From Marivirga sericea (GTDB lineage: Bacteria; Bacteroidota; Bacteroidia; Cytophagales; Cyclobacteriaceae), in the NCBI RefSeq assembly GCF_900177665.1, contig NZ_FXAW01000001.1:124001-188000 (forward strand): a DNA stretch of 64,000 nucleotides. Direction: 5' to 3'. The position numbers and the translations under genes are program-made. Below, in pieces: positions 44,164 to 54,149 of this stretch. The first letter of the stretch is position 1, and the number at the start of each line of letters is the position of its first letter. The notes beneath the pieces were generated by a model. The model had not been told where the DNA came from. It did not search any database and saw only the letters and a list, made by a program, of their open reading frames with translations.

Positions 44164-47100
44164 TTACTCTTCTAGGGTGTCTTCCAATTCTCTTAGATCC
44201 ACAGGAACCACACGCGAAACTCCCAGCTCAACCATAGTCACGCCATAAATTACATCAGTGCTCGACATAGTCCTTTTGTTATGTGTTACAATTATAAACT
44301 GTGACTCTTTTGAGAATTCTCTTATTATATTATTGAATTTATCAATATTAGCATCATCTAGCGGGGCATCCACTTCATCAAAAATACAGAAAGGTGCTGG
44401 CTTTAATAGATAAATGGCAAAGAGGAGGGAAGTAGCCGTTAATGTTTTCTCTCCACCTGACAACTGATTGATGGTTAGAGGACGCTTCCCTTTAGGTTTA
44501 GCCATGATTTCTATTTTAGACTCCAAAGGATTGTCAGGATCAGATAATTGCAAATCACATTCATCTTCATGAGTAAATAGTGTTCTAAATACTTTTTGGA
44601 AATTATCTTTAATTTTTTCGTATGCTTCTATGAAATTAGTTCGAGCTACTTCATCAATTTCACTTATAGTATTTAATAGTGATTCTTTCGCATTGCGTAA
44701 ATCTTCACGCTGCGTTAGAATGAAATCATTTCGCTCTTTGATTTCTTCATAAGCCTCCATTGCCATCGGATTAATTGGTCCAATGCGATCCATTCTTTCC
44801 TTGAGCTTACTCACAGCTTCTCTTAAATCTTCGGCACTCTCTTCAGTTTCGATTTCTTCTTCCTCTGAATTCATTATTTTATCCAGATCAATATCAAATT
44901 CTACTGAAAGTCTCTCCTTTACGCTATTGAGTTCTAGCTTTGTATCGTTCAGATTATTCTGAATTTGCATCAGAAGCTCGTCTACTTGTTCTTTACTGCG
45001 CTGAACATTCCGACTTTCCTTCTCAATTTCATCTATTTGACCGCGAGCAGCATAGTAATCTTTTTCCACGTCATTGACGCCTATTTCAATTTGTTCTTTT
45101 TCATCATACATACCCAATAATTCATCATCATTGGTTTCTGAGGTGTCAATTATGCCCTTGATTGCTTCTTCATTTTCTTTTAATTCAAATTGATTCTTTT
45201 CTAATCTTTCTTTACTGCTTTCAAAAGCAGTTTGCTTGTATCCTATTTCTTGTTCAAGGCTGTTGACTCTATTTTGTTGCTGATGAAATTCAATATTTTC
45301 CTGATTGAAAGCCGATGATTTTTGACTTAAAATTTCATCCTGAACACTGAGATCTTCACTGATAAGACTTAATCTTTGTTCAATCTCTTGAAGTTTCTCA
45401 GATTTTTCTTTTGCTTCAGGTTTTATACTTTCAATTTCCTCGGCTAAGGTTTCTCGTTGTTGCTCCATACCTTCACGTTTATTAGCGGCACTATTGAGCA
45501 TTTGCGAAAATTGTTCCTGTTTTGTTCGGATAGAGACATATTCAGAATTTACCTCATTGATTTCAGACTGAAGAATTTCAATGTTTTCTCTGTAACTATG
45601 AACTTTTAGGTTATCCAAATCTTTTTGACGGCTTTCTAAGCTCTCTTTTATTTGACTTATCTTTTTGTTTAAGTCTTTAATTTCCACCTGTAGCTTTTCT
45701 AGGTTTTTTGCTCTACCAATTCTCTTTCCTTCAAACAGACCTACAGAGCCGCCCGACATGCTGAATTTCCTTTTGGTAACTTTCCCGCTTTGCGTGATGA
45801 AAATGCTTTCATTATCGTTAGGGATCGATTTATAGTCCCCTTTTACTACGTAGACGTTGTCTAAAATAAAACCGATTAATTTTTTGTACTTGGCATCGTA
45901 TTCGACAATTTCCGTAGCTGCAATGGCTTGGTCATAGAGTTTTGAATCACTCGGTTTGAACTTTTCGAAATTATCCAGAATGAAAAAGTGAGCTTTCCCT
46001 TTGCTAGCATCACTCAATAAATTAACGGCCTCGAATGCTTGAGCTTCTGTTTCCACTATATAGTAATTCATATAGGGCTCTAAAAAATTTTCAATCGTAA
46101 TTCGATAATCCTCAGAGCAGGTCAATACATCAGAGAGGAGTGGGGCGTTTTTACCCCATTTTGAGCTCTTTTTTAGAAATTTAATAGCTTCTGGAAAACC
46201 TTCTAAATTATCAACCAAGGATTTGGTTAGATTGTATTCATTTTCTCTTGCATCAAGCTTTCGTGAAGATTGGGTTAGTTCTTCCCTTATGAGTTCAATT
46301 GTATTCTTATGATCTTCGATTTGTTGATTAAGACTATCTTCCTTGTTTTTAAGATTAGTTAAATACTCATTTTTTTCCTTTAAGACTTTTGATAGCTCTT
46401 CTAACTTTGCATCAAACTCTTGCAAACTAGCCGATTGCTCTGTAGTATCGGTACTACTTTTTTCTAATTCTTGTTTTACAGAAGATAGCTGGATCTCTTT
46501 GATTTCTAATGATTTATTTAACTGATAAACTTCATTCTGTAAAGCTTTTTGTTGCTGATTTAAAGTATTAACTTCTTCTCGAATAGCAGATGTTTTGTTC
46601 TTTTGCTCATCAAATTCTGACTTTAGAACTTCAACTCTTTGCTCCGTTTCAAAGAAGATTTTCTCAGCTGAAGATTTTTCCTGCTCTAAACTTTTGATGC
46701 TAAAAGAAGCTCGCTCATTACTTTGTCTATCCTGCTCGATCTGACTTTTTAGACTGTCACTTTTATCTTGTAAAAAGCGTAATCGTTCATTCTTTATTTT
46801 CTTCTCACTTTCGTACTGTCTGATCTTATTGACATGTTCATTCAGTGCTTTTTGACGACTTGCCAATAATTTTTCTTTTTGTAATAATTCTGATTTACCT
46901 TTTTCTAAGGCAGCTTCTTGTTCAGCTAACTGTCTGTTTAAACTGACTTTTTTATCATTTTCTGCTTGAACTTGTTTATTTAACTTCAAAAAGACCTCTC
47001 TCTTATCAGCGACAGTTTTCTTTGCTAAAAGAATACTTTTCTCTTTGTATTCCCCTTTGTATTGATAGTATCGTTCGGCCTGTTTGGCTTGTTTTTCTAG

Positions 47101-47712
47101 CGACTTCAAGTTTTTCTCTATCTCGTAGAGTAAATCCTCAACTCGTTCTAAATCAGCATCAGTATCGGTTAATTTTTTTAAAGTTTCCTTTTTTCTGATT
47201 TTAAACTTGCTGATTCCTGCTGCCTCTTCAAACAATCCCCTTCGAGAATTATCTTTGTCTGTTAAGATATCATCCACCATCTTGAGCTCAATAATCGCAT
47301 AGCTGTTAGAGCTTATTCCAGTATCCATAAAAAGATTAGTGATGTCTTTTAATCGACAACTTACTCCGTTCAGTAGATATTCACTCTCACCAGTCCTATA
47401 GTATCTTCTGGTAATTGTTACGTTAGAGTATTCGGTTGGTAGTAAGTTTTTAGTGTTATTGAAAGTCAGAGATACTTCGGCTAAATTACTTTGCTTACGT
47501 TTTTTTGTCCCATTGAAAATAACGTTTTCCATCTTGTCTGAGCGGAGCATTCGAGATTTTTGTTCTCCTAGAACCCATCTTATGGCATCTACTACATTGG
47601 ATTTACCGCATCCATTTGGGCCTACGATACCTGTGATACCTTTGTCAAAGTTAATGACCATCCGGTCACCAAAGCTCTTAAATCCTTTTATCTCAAGTTT
47701 GGTTAGCTGCAT
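44164..47712 (-). CDS. smc: Chromosome segregation protein SMC
   Basis: The condensin ATPase that organises and segregates the chromosome together with ScpA and ScpB, here 1182 residues, the normal bacterial length. The N-terminal head has Walker A GPNGCGKSN (31-39), two long coiled coils flank the hinge (about 510-660, NLEGFPEAIKFL ... FILDNVYVV), and the C-terminal head has the signature LSGGEKTLTA and Walker B FCIFDEVDAPLDDAN. A -7-type TAAATTTG element is present on the minus strand at 47753-47760. scpA and scpB are not in the window. Confidence 0.97.
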   Translation of the reverse strand: MQLTKLEIKGFKSFGDRMVINFDKGITGIVGPNGCGKSNVVDAIRWVLGEQKSRMLRSDKMENVIFNGTKKRKQSNLAEVSLTFNNTKNLLPTEYSNVTITRRYYRTGESEYLLNGVSCRLKDITNLFMDTGISSNSYAIIELKMVDDILTDKDNSRRGLFEEAAGISKFKIRKKETLKKLTDTDADLERVEDLLYEIEKNLKSLEKQAKQAERYYQYKGEYKEKSILLAKKTVADKREVFLKLNKQVQAENDKKVSLNRQLAEQEAALEKGKSELLQKEKLLASRQKALNEHVNKIRQYESEKKIKNERLRFLQDKSDSLKSQIEQDRQSNERASFSIKSLEQEKSSAEKIFFETEQRVEVLKSEFDEQKNKTSAIREEVNTLNQQQKALQNEVYQLNKSLEIKEIQLSSVKQELEKSSTDTTEQSASLQEFDAKLEELSKVLKEKNEYLTNLKNKEDSLNQQIEDHKNTIELIREELTQSSRKLDARENEYNLTKSLVDNLEGFPEAIKFLKKSSKWGKNAPLLSDVLTCSEDYRITIENFLEPYMNYYIVETEAQAFEAVNLLSDASKGKAHFFILDNFEKFKPSDSKLYDQAIAATEIVEYDAKYKKLIGFILDNVYVVKGDYKSIPNDNESIFITQSGKVTKRKFSMSGGSVGLFEGKRIGRAKNLEKLQVEIKDLNKKISQIKESLESRQKDLDNLKVHSYRENIEILQSEINEVNSEYVSIRTKQEQFSQMLNSAANKREGMEQQRETLAEEIESIKPEAKEKSEKLQEIEQRLSLISEDLSVQDEILSQKSSAFNQENIEFHQQQNRVNSLEQEIGYKQTAFESSKERLEKNQFELKENEEAIKGIIDTSETNDDELLGMYDEKEQIEIGVNDVEKDYYAARGQIDEIEKESRNVQRSKEQVDELLMQIQNNLNDTKLELNSVKERLSVEFDIDLDKIMNSEEEEIETEESAEDLREAVSKLKERMDRIGPINPMAMEAYEEIKERNDFILTQREDLRNAKESLLNTISEIDEVARTNFIEAYEKIKDNFQKVFRTLFTHEDECDLQLSDPDNPLESKIEIMAKPKGKRPLTINQLSGGEKTLTATSLLFAIYLLKPAPFCIFDEVDAPLDDANIDKFNNIIREFSKESQFIIVTHNKRTMSSTDVIYGVTMVELGVSRVVPVDLRELEDTLEE

Positions 47713-47962
47713 AATTTTTACTCAAAAAATCTACGCTCGAAAAAGCGGATAACAAATTTATAATTTATTTGGAGAAGTGGGTAATGATAAGGAATCTTCT
47801 GTTTAAAAAATGCTATAACGGTTCGAATAAAACTAATCTATGCAGATAAGAATTGCTTCAAGTATTCAAAAATGATGTAAATAATATTGTAATTAGTTAA
47901 TTTTTAGTTGAATTTTTATTATTTATGTAGCGGAAATAAAACCAATAATAATCACCAAAACT

Positions 47963-50134
47963 ATGAGTCACCCAAACTTACTCACCTCTACCCGAGAGCC
48001 ACTTGATATTGAATTGAAAGTTAAAGAAGGAACGATTCCAGAGGATTTATCTGGTTTCGTTTTTATCAATTCCGGCGCTGGAACTGTCAACAGTGGTGGA
48101 TTGCCTTACGAAAGGAAGCTTCCAAACGGAGAGTTTAATCAAGAATTTGGTTCCCCTGTGATAAATGGTGATGGATATATGTATCGGTTCGATTTCACTG
48201 ACTCAGGAAAAGTAAAGCTGAAAACGCGATTATTAAAAACCCCCTGTTTTTATGCTGATATTGCTTCGAGCCCGATTTTGAATCCCAACAATCCGTATGC
48301 TGAGATAGCTTTTAAGAATAGGGGCTTGGCAAGGATGTCAATGAAATTAGGGACAAGAAATCAAATCAACACCGCTATAACTCCTTTTCGAAAACCTGGT
48401 GATAAACAATCTCGATTGCTAGCTACTTTCGATGCTGGTAGACCATTTGAATTTGATCCCAAAAGCCTTGATTTAATTACTCCGATTGGAGAAAACAAAT
48501 TCTGGAGGGCAGGGACTCCACCTTTTTTAAATAATCCTTTTCCAATGGTGCTAACAACAGCTCACCCTGTTTATGATCCGGAAACTAAGGAGGTATTTAG
48601 TGTTAATTTCACCAAGACCACTCGAAACCTATTAAGTGCAACTGAAATTTTTCATTTGATATTTAGTAGTGAAGAAGAGATTGAAAGGAGGTTGGAAGAG
48701 AGAATAAGTAGATGGGAGGAAATAGAGGATAAGGAGCAGGTAGTAAAAGAAGTTAATGATTTTTTTTACGAAGAAGCCGCTGAAAAAGAGCCAAAATCTA
48801 TTTGGGATAAACTTCGACAATGGTACTGGAATTTGATTGGCAGGCATTTTTCAAATGAAGATGCAGTCTACTTAGTCCGTTGGACTGGAGAAAAGAATCC
48901 TAAATCTTTTAAAATTGTAAATGAAAATGGTTCAAATATCCAAATTCAGCACAACATGCATCAGATTGGTTTCACGAGAGATTATGTTCTCATGGCTGAT
49001 ACTAACTTCAAATTCACATTAGATGTTATGCTGAATAATCCTTTTCCAAATAATGCAAGAATTGACTCTTTTCTGAGAGAATTGTTGGATGGGGCACAAA
49101 ATGATTATTCTACCCTTTATATCGTACATAGAAGAGATTTAGTTCCTGAAGCTGAAGAGGTCAAAGCTCATAAGGTGGTGCTTCCGGTCGAAACTGTTCA
49201 TTTTTCTGCAAACTATGAAAACCCAGGAGGGGTGGTCACCTTACATGCTGCTCATAATTGTAGCGCATGTCCTGCTGAATGGGTTCGATATTATGACGAA
49301 TGCAAATTACATAATAGGCCTATTGACCCTCAGCGAGTAGGTATGTTGGCTGTTGGCGAGATGGACATTGGTAAAATTGGAAAAATTGTTATTGATGTCA
49401 AGAACAGAGATAACCTCGAAGATAAAACGGTCTTTCTTCATCTAGAAGGTAGACCTGGTGAAAAAGATCCAGGCCCACATACTTGGGGAGTTGGGCTTTA
49501 CACTTATCGTGATATGTTATCACCTGACAAGAATGTAGGAGAGATCAAGCATGTTTTTTGGCAGGCTTACGGTTTAGATGATCAACTTTTAACGGATTTT
49601 ATTTACAGACTTTATCAAGACCCCAAAAGAAACCGAATTTACAGTGCTGAGCAAATGCTTGAATTCACTAAAAAAGGTGCTCCATTCGTTCTAGAGACCG
49701 TTGAGACTGATTCGATGAAGGTCACTGACCACTATAGTTTTCCTCAAGATTGTTTTATGTGGTCTTTACAGTTTATACCCAGTAACTCTTTAAATAATGA
49801 TATTCCCGAATCTTTGAATGGTTATATTTTATGTACTGTCATCGGGAAGGAGGAAAATATTCCTAAAACTAGTTCTTATTTTTCTGAAATATGGATATTT
49901 GATGCGTCTAACCTACATAAAGGCCCTGTGGTTAAGCTAGATCACGATGAACTGCAGTTTGCTTTTACAATTCATTCTGTATGGGTGGAAGAAGCATCTG
50001 ACGTAAGCCTTCCAGATTATAAAATTGATATAAAACAAGATTACGATGAACAGATAAGACATATTAAACGGAGGTGGTTACGTAAAAAAGTACAATCTTT
50101 AATGAAGGATCATGTTTACCCTCATTTTCGATAA
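47963..50134 (+). CDS. Carotenoid oxygenase (RPE65) family protein
   Basis: A 723-residue member of the carotenoid cleavage oxygenase family, longer than typical bacterial enzymes (about 480-500). The four Fe(II)-binding histidines of the seven-bladed propeller have counterparts at His201 (TTAHPVYDP), His333 (NMHQIGF), His413 (VHFSANYENP) and His671 (FTIHSVWVEE). A charged, helix-forming insertion at about 232-295 (SSEEEIERRLEERISRWEEI) interrupts the propeller. No signal peptide. The likely reaction is oxidative cleavage of a carotenoid or a stilbene-like double bond. The substrate is not known, and it stands alone between smc and the phosphatase gene. Confidence 0.88.
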   Translation: MSHPNLLTSTREPLDIELKVKEGTIPEDLSGFVFINSGAGTVNSGGLPYERKLPNGEFNQEFGSPVINGDGYMYRFDFTDSGKVKLKTRLLKTPCFYADIASSPILNPNNPYAEIAFKNRGLARMSMKLGTRNQINTAITPFRKPGDKQSRLLATFDAGRPFEFDPKSLDLITPIGENKFWRAGTPPFLNNPFPMVLTTAHPVYDPETKEVFSVNFTKTTRNLLSATEIFHLIFSSEEEIERRLEERISRWEEIEDKEQVVKEVNDFFYEEAAEKEPKSIWDKLRQWYWNLIGRHFSNEDAVYLVRWTGEKNPKSFKIVNENGSNIQIQHNMHQIGFTRDYVLMADTNFKFTLDVMLNNPFPNNARIDSFLRELLDGAQNDYSTLYIVHRRDLVPEAEEVKAHKVVLPVETVHFSANYENPGGVVTLHAAHNCSACPAEWVRYYDECKLHNRPIDPQRVGMLAVGEMDIGKIGKIVIDVKNRDNLEDKTVFLHLEGRPGEKDPGPHTWGVGLYTYRDMLSPDKNVGEIKHVFWQAYGLDDQLLTDFIYRLYQDPKRNRIYSAEQMLEFTKKGAPFVLETVETDSMKVTDHYSFPQDCFMWSLQFIPSNSLNNDIPESLNGYILCTVIGKEENIPKTSSYFSEIWIFDASNLHKGPVVKLDHDELQFAFTIHSVWVEEASDVSLPDYKIDIKQDYDEQIRHIKRRWLRKKVQSLMKDHVYPHFR

Positions 50135-50194
50135 ATGATTTTTATATTTAGGAATTGTGTGCTAATCTCGCACTGAATTTTTTGAGAAAAATAG

Positions 50195-51727
50195 ATGAAG
50201 CTAAATATAGCAGACAGTTTTGGGATCAATTTGAACGATGCTTGGAAGCAAGAGTATAAGCGTATAGGGCACATCTATGCACGGTGGGGGGCTCTCTTGG
50301 TTATTTTTCTATTTCCATTGAGCACTATTCCAGAACTTTCGATTGAAAAAGCAAATATCAATGTATGGTATGCATTTCGATACGGCCCATCTCTAGTAGT
50401 AGGGATAGTATATTTGCTCCATCAAAAATTTAAGTTTAGCCACGAATTACTTTTTGAAATAATTGCCTTTTGTCTTTTCACGTCTGCGGCTTATATGGTG
50501 GATTGTTCCGATTGGATGACTTACTTGATTTCAATTATTACGGTCTTTATCACAAGTGCGGTTTTAGTGATATTGAGGCCTTTCTATTTTGTGATTAATT
50601 TTTTTGCGGTTTTCTTGATTCAAGTTTTGGTGCATACCTATTTCTGCGATGCGGGAGTTCTAGATTATTTCATGATGAAGGGGGTGAATATACTATTGGT
50701 AGTTGGTATAGCTGCATTTTCGATGGCTGCATTTCGCTACTACATCATGAAAAACAATTTCATGCATCGAGTGGCATTGCAAGAGGCTCATTTTGAATTA
50801 CAGGAGAGGAATCAGAGTTTAATCAAAGCACAGAAGGATTTACGGTTTAAAAGCGATCAGATTTCAGAGCAGAATGAGGAATTGAAAATGCAAAAAGAAG
50901 AGATTCTTTCGCAAAGAGATGCCATGCATTCACAAAAGGATTTCATCGAAAAGCAGAATAGAGATATAATCGGGAGTATTAGATATGCTCAAAGAATTCA
51001 ATCCGCCATGCTACCGACCGATGCTTTTATCAAGAGCATGTTTCCGAAATCCTTTGTCTTATTCCTTCCGAGAGATATTGTGTCTGGAGATTTTTATTGG
51101 GCTGCAGAAGTCAATGGAAAGAAAATACTAGCCGCTATAGATTGCACGGGGCATGGAGTGCCGGGTGCTTTTATGTCATTAGTGGGCGATACGAATCTTA
51201 ACCAGATAGTCCTTCAAGAAGGTGTAACTGATCCTGCAGAAGTTTTGAACAAGCTTCATGAGGGAGTAAATAGTTACTTAAAGCAATCTCAAAATGAAAA
51301 TCAAGACGGCATGGATGCTGCCATTGCCGTTATAGACGAAAATGCAAAAACATTTCACTTTGCAGGAGCTCGAAATCCCTTGGTTATCGTAAGAGAAGAT
51401 CAGCAAATAGAAGTGGTTAAAGGTGATAAGATTTCTATTGGAGGTAAACGAAAGGTAAACAATGACGATCAGTTCACTTCAAATGTTATTGATTATAATC
51501 CGAAAAACACTTATTATATTTTTTCTGATGGCTATCAAGATCAATTTGGTGGCCCCAAGGATAAGAAATTCATGGTAGGTAAATTACGAACGCTTCTTCA
51601 AGAAATTTCTGATAAGGAAACAACAGATCAGATGTTCCTTTTAAACAAGAAATTTGAGGATTGGAAAAGGGGTTACAGTCAAACGGATGACGTTCTACTA
51701 ATAGGCTTTAAGCTTAATGAGTTCTGA
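50195..51727 (+). CDS. Membrane-bound SpoIIE-type PP2C phosphatase
   Basis: A 510-residue signalling protein. The N-terminal third has six hydrophobic segments (about 33-195), followed by a coiled coil (about 200-265, QKDLRFKSDQISEQNEEL) and a SpoIIE/RsbU phosphatase domain (about 275-508). The latter starts with the typical RYAQRIQSAMLP and has SGDFYWAAE, AAIDCTGHGVPGAFMSL with a metal-binding Asp and the closing TDDVLLIGFKL. Such proteins dephosphorylate anti-anti-sigma-like targets. In Bacteroidota their partners are mostly unknown. A weak hairpin terminator follows. Confidence 0.9.
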   Translation: MKLNIADSFGINLNDAWKQEYKRIGHIYARWGALLVIFLFPLSTIPELSIEKANINVWYAFRYGPSLVVGIVYLLHQKFKFSHELLFEIIAFCLFTSAAYMVDCSDWMTYLISIITVFITSAVLVILRPFYFVINFFAVFLIQVLVHTYFCDAGVLDYFMMKGVNILLVVGIAAFSMAAFRYYIMKNNFMHRVALQEAHFELQERNQSLIKAQKDLRFKSDQISEQNEELKMQKEEILSQRDAMHSQKDFIEKQNRDIIGSIRYAQRIQSAMLPTDAFIKSMFPKSFVLFLPRDIVSGDFYWAAEVNGKKILAAIDCTGHGVPGAFMSLVGDTNLNQIVLQEGVTDPAEVLNKLHEGVNSYLKQSQNENQDGMDAAIAVIDENAKTFHFAGARNPLVIVREDQQIEVVKGDKISIGGKRKVNNDDQFTSNVIDYNPKNTYYIFSDGYQDQFGGPKDKKFMVGKLRTLLQEISDKETTDQMFLLNKKFEDWKRGYSQTDDVLLIGFKLNEF

Positions 51728-51744
51728 ATATTTATTTCCTTTAG

Positions 51745-51767
51745 TTTAGATAGTTTTTTTATCTAAA
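51745..51767 (+). terminator. Weak hairpin after the phosphatase gene
   Basis: TTTAGAT (51745-51751) and ATCTAAA (51761-51767) pair around a T-rich loop and are followed by GTTTTAG. The stem is AT-rich, so termination would be partial. Confidence 0.4.
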
Positions 51768-51786
51768 GTTTTAGTAATTTTATAAT

Positions 51787-52332
51787 ATGGAAGATTATAA
51801 AATCCTCATATATATTGTGCTCTCTATTCTCTATTTTTTATTCAAAGGTAGGGGAAAAAAGAAAAAGCCAGATACTAGAAAGAAAGAAGAGTCTCAATCA
51901 ACTGAGCAAACCTCCGAAGGAAAGAGGAGACCTAAATCTTTTGAAGAGCTTTTGGCTGAACTAAGCGGTGAAAATCAGCAGCGAAGCATTGAATCGCAAA
52001 ATGAGTCAGGTGAAATTTTGACGGATAGCGAGGATATTAGACCCCTTTCTGAGCAAGTTGATGAAAGACCTATAAATCAAGAGGTAAGCCAAAAAGATTA
52101 CGAAAATGCGGATGAAACTCTAAAGGAACTTTACAAAAAAGGAGAGAAGCTGAAAAGTATAGACGAATTAGTAGATATTGAAGAGGTATCCACTCAAAGC
52201 AACAGATTTAGAGAGTTCGATGATAAAAAAAGCGAAAACCTTTTTGCAAAAGAAATAAGAGAAGGCTTATCAGATCCTGAAAGTGCAAAGAAAGCAATAG
52301 TTTATGCTGAAATCCTTAATCGGAAGTATTAA
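51787..52332 (+). CDS. Membrane-anchored low-complexity protein, unknown
   Basis: A 181-residue protein with one N-terminal membrane segment (residues about 6-20, ILIYIVLSILYFLFKG), directly followed by the basic GRGKKKKPDTRKK and a long polar, Glu/Ser/Gln-rich region with low complexity. The C terminus (ENLFAKEIREGLSDPESAKKAIVYAEILNRKY) looks like a short helical conserved tail found in small Bacteroidota proteins. Topology is N-out or N-in with a large cytoplasmic tail. Its stop overlaps the converging gene by 17 bp. No function can be given. Confidence 0.7.
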   Translation: MEDYKILIYIVLSILYFLFKGRGKKKKPDTRKKEESQSTEQTSEGKRRPKSFEELLAELSGENQQRSIESQNESGEILTDSEDIRPLSEQVDERPINQEVSQKDYENADETLKELYKKGEKLKSIDELVDIEEVSTQSNRFREFDDKKSENLFAKEIREGLSDPESAKKAIVYAEILNRKY

Positions 52333-52789
52333 TACTGACTTCGTCTAGATTATAATTTTCGACTATCCACTCATTATTACTGTTTTTCAGCAATTGAGCA
52401 TTCAACAATATTTTTTGCTCTTTTTCATAATACATTCTGGAATTCTGATAAGAGAGCATGACTCTTGCTTTTGATTTTTTTAGATCAAATTCATCTATTC
52501 TAATGTAAAAATGATGCTCAAGCTCTTCAATTTCCTTTTCAGAGGTTATTCTGATAGATTTGTTTCGCACTTCAAATTGGACTTCATCGTTTTCTAGGTC
52601 GGGTAGGCCAACCATCAGTACTTCTAGCCTATTGTTAGTTCCCACAAACCGAGGTGAATAGGCAAGGTGCTTTTGAAACTCCTCTATATCAAAAACGCTT
52701 TGCATTACTGCTCTTTGTTGATTTCCATTATTAATCTTAGAAGGAAATATCAATGTACAAAAAATAAGAAGACTTGCTAAGTAGTTCAT
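52316..52789 (-). CDS. Secreted protein of unknown function
   Basis: A 157-residue protein with a short signal peptide (MNYLASLLIFCTLIFPSK) and an otherwise beta-strand-like sequence (LEVLMVGLPDLENDEVQFEV, HHFYIRIDEFDLKKSKARVML). The whole frame is clean and overlaps the convergent gene by only 17 bp. No family is recognised. It lies 98 bp downstream of the M56-TonB gene on the same strand. Confidence 0.7.
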   Translation of the reverse strand: MNYLASLLIFCTLIFPSKINNGNQQRAVMQSVFDIEEFQKHLAYSPRFVGTNNRLEVLMVGLPDLENDEVQFEVRNKSIRITSEKEIEELEHHFYIRIDEFDLKKSKARVMLSYQNSRMYYEKEQKILLNAQLLKNSNNEWIVENYNLDEVSINTSD

Positions 52790-52887
52790 TCTCTAAGATA
52801 TTAGTGTATTCGAAATATAAATAAAACTATTGAAAAGGAATATACTTTTCGAACCTAAATATGTCGTGAGTACTTTTTACAGCGGCA

Positions 52888-54144
52888 TCAGTTTAATACG
52901 AATCTTACTGGAACTACTCTTCTTGAACGTACAGTTTCACCATTTTGCTTTCCAGGAATCCAATCACCGTAATTTTTAATCATATTAACGGCCACTTGAT
53001 CGCACCCACCACCAATACCTTTTACAGCTTGAATATTGCTCAAACTTCCGTCTTTTTCGATTACAAATTGAATGTAGACTATTCCTTCTATTCCATTTTG
53101 AATTGCTTCTTGAGGGTAATTCCCCTTTAAGTCTTCGTTTAGAGCGTCATAAAAAGCTTGTACTCCTTCCCTTGGTTCGGCTTGGTTTTCCACTATAGAA
53201 AAGATGGTGTTTTCATCGACAGCTTTAGGTATTTTATCAGTTAGTTTTATACTGTCTTTTTTTAAGATAATCTCTTCAGTAGGGTTTAAGTCACAAGAAA
53301 AGAGTGCACTGATTAAGATGAAACTTAAAGCAACAATTACGGGCTTTGATTTCGATTTTTTGGAGCTTTTCAGCATATTTAGTCGACTCAAGATTGTTGG
53401 TTTTGCAAAATAGCTGACAAAATTAAGTCGATTTTGATTCAGCGTCTGGTGAATCAAAATTTGAGCATAATGTGATTTATCTGTCATCTCGCAGGCATAT
53501 TCATCTGCTAGAAACTCGTGATTTTCCATTACATATTTTTTGATTTTCTTATGGAAAGGATTGAAAATCAGCAATGAGGATAGAATTTCTACCCAAATTA
53601 TGTCAAAAAAGTGAAATGTTTTTCTGTGGGCTTCCTCATGCTTAATTATTACCTCTTGGTTTTCATCTTCCTGCAATTTTAGTGGTAAGATAGTTTTATT
53701 TAGGAACGTAAAGGGTGGGATATCATCTTCAATCCAGTACACGTTTCTTTTGTAATCCAATTTTGAAATTCTTTGAAGTAGATGAAACTTATTATAACTA
53801 GTAGCGAATCTAATGATGAAGATAATTACGGAAACGGAAACTAGTAAAGCGTAAATCCACGGAAGTAGGTTCTCAAGAATGAGAAAATTAGATTCTAATG
53901 CTGCCGAAGTGTCACCAGCAGTGGTAGCTGTTGATCCACTGTTAAAAAATTGGGGATCTATTATGGTTACATTATTTAGTAATTTGAAATCTAGCAATGG
54001 GGCAAGAATACTTGCCCCGTAAATTGCTAGAAGGTAATATCGATTAAAAGTGAAGTTCTTCTCATTTTTTAGCATAAAATGATAGAGACCACCTAAAATC
54101 AAGAATAGAATATGGGCTTTAAGAACGTAAATTAAGGTTTCCAT
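52888..54144 (-). CDS. M56-family (BlaR1-like) membrane protease with TonB C-terminal domain
   Basis: A 418-residue membrane protein: three hydrophobic segments in the first 115 residues, a zinc protease core with HEEAH (169-173) and HEFLADEYA, another membrane segment near 275, then a periplasmic TonB-like C-terminal domain (about 330-418: YPQEAIQNGIEGIVYIQFVIEKDG ... WIPGKQNGETVRSRRVVPVRFVLN). In BlaR1/MecR1 systems the M56 protease, on sensing a ligand, inactivates a BlaI repressor. Here a BlaI gene precedes it by 5 nt, and a beta-lactam sensor domain is replaced by the TonB-C domain. The signal sensed is unknown. Confidence 0.92.
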   Translation of the reverse strand: METLIYVLKAHILFLILGGLYHFMLKNEKNFTFNRYYLLAIYGASILAPLLDFKLLNNVTIIDPQFFNSGSTATTAGDTSAALESNFLILENLLPWIYALLVSVSVIIFIIRFATSYNKFHLLQRISKLDYKRNVYWIEDDIPPFTFLNKTILPLKLQEDENQEVIIKHEEAHRKTFHFFDIIWVEILSSLLIFNPFHKKIKKYVMENHEFLADEYACEMTDKSHYAQILIHQTLNQNRLNFVSYFAKPTILSRLNMLKSSKKSKSKPVIVALSFILISALFSCDLNPTEEIILKKDSIKLTDKIPKAVDENTIFSIVENQAEPREGVQAFYDALNEDLKGNYPQEAIQNGIEGIVYIQFVIEKDGSLSNIQAVKGIGGGCDQVAVNMIKNYGDWIPGKQNGETVRSRRVVPVRFVLN

Positions 54145-54149
54145 GATGT

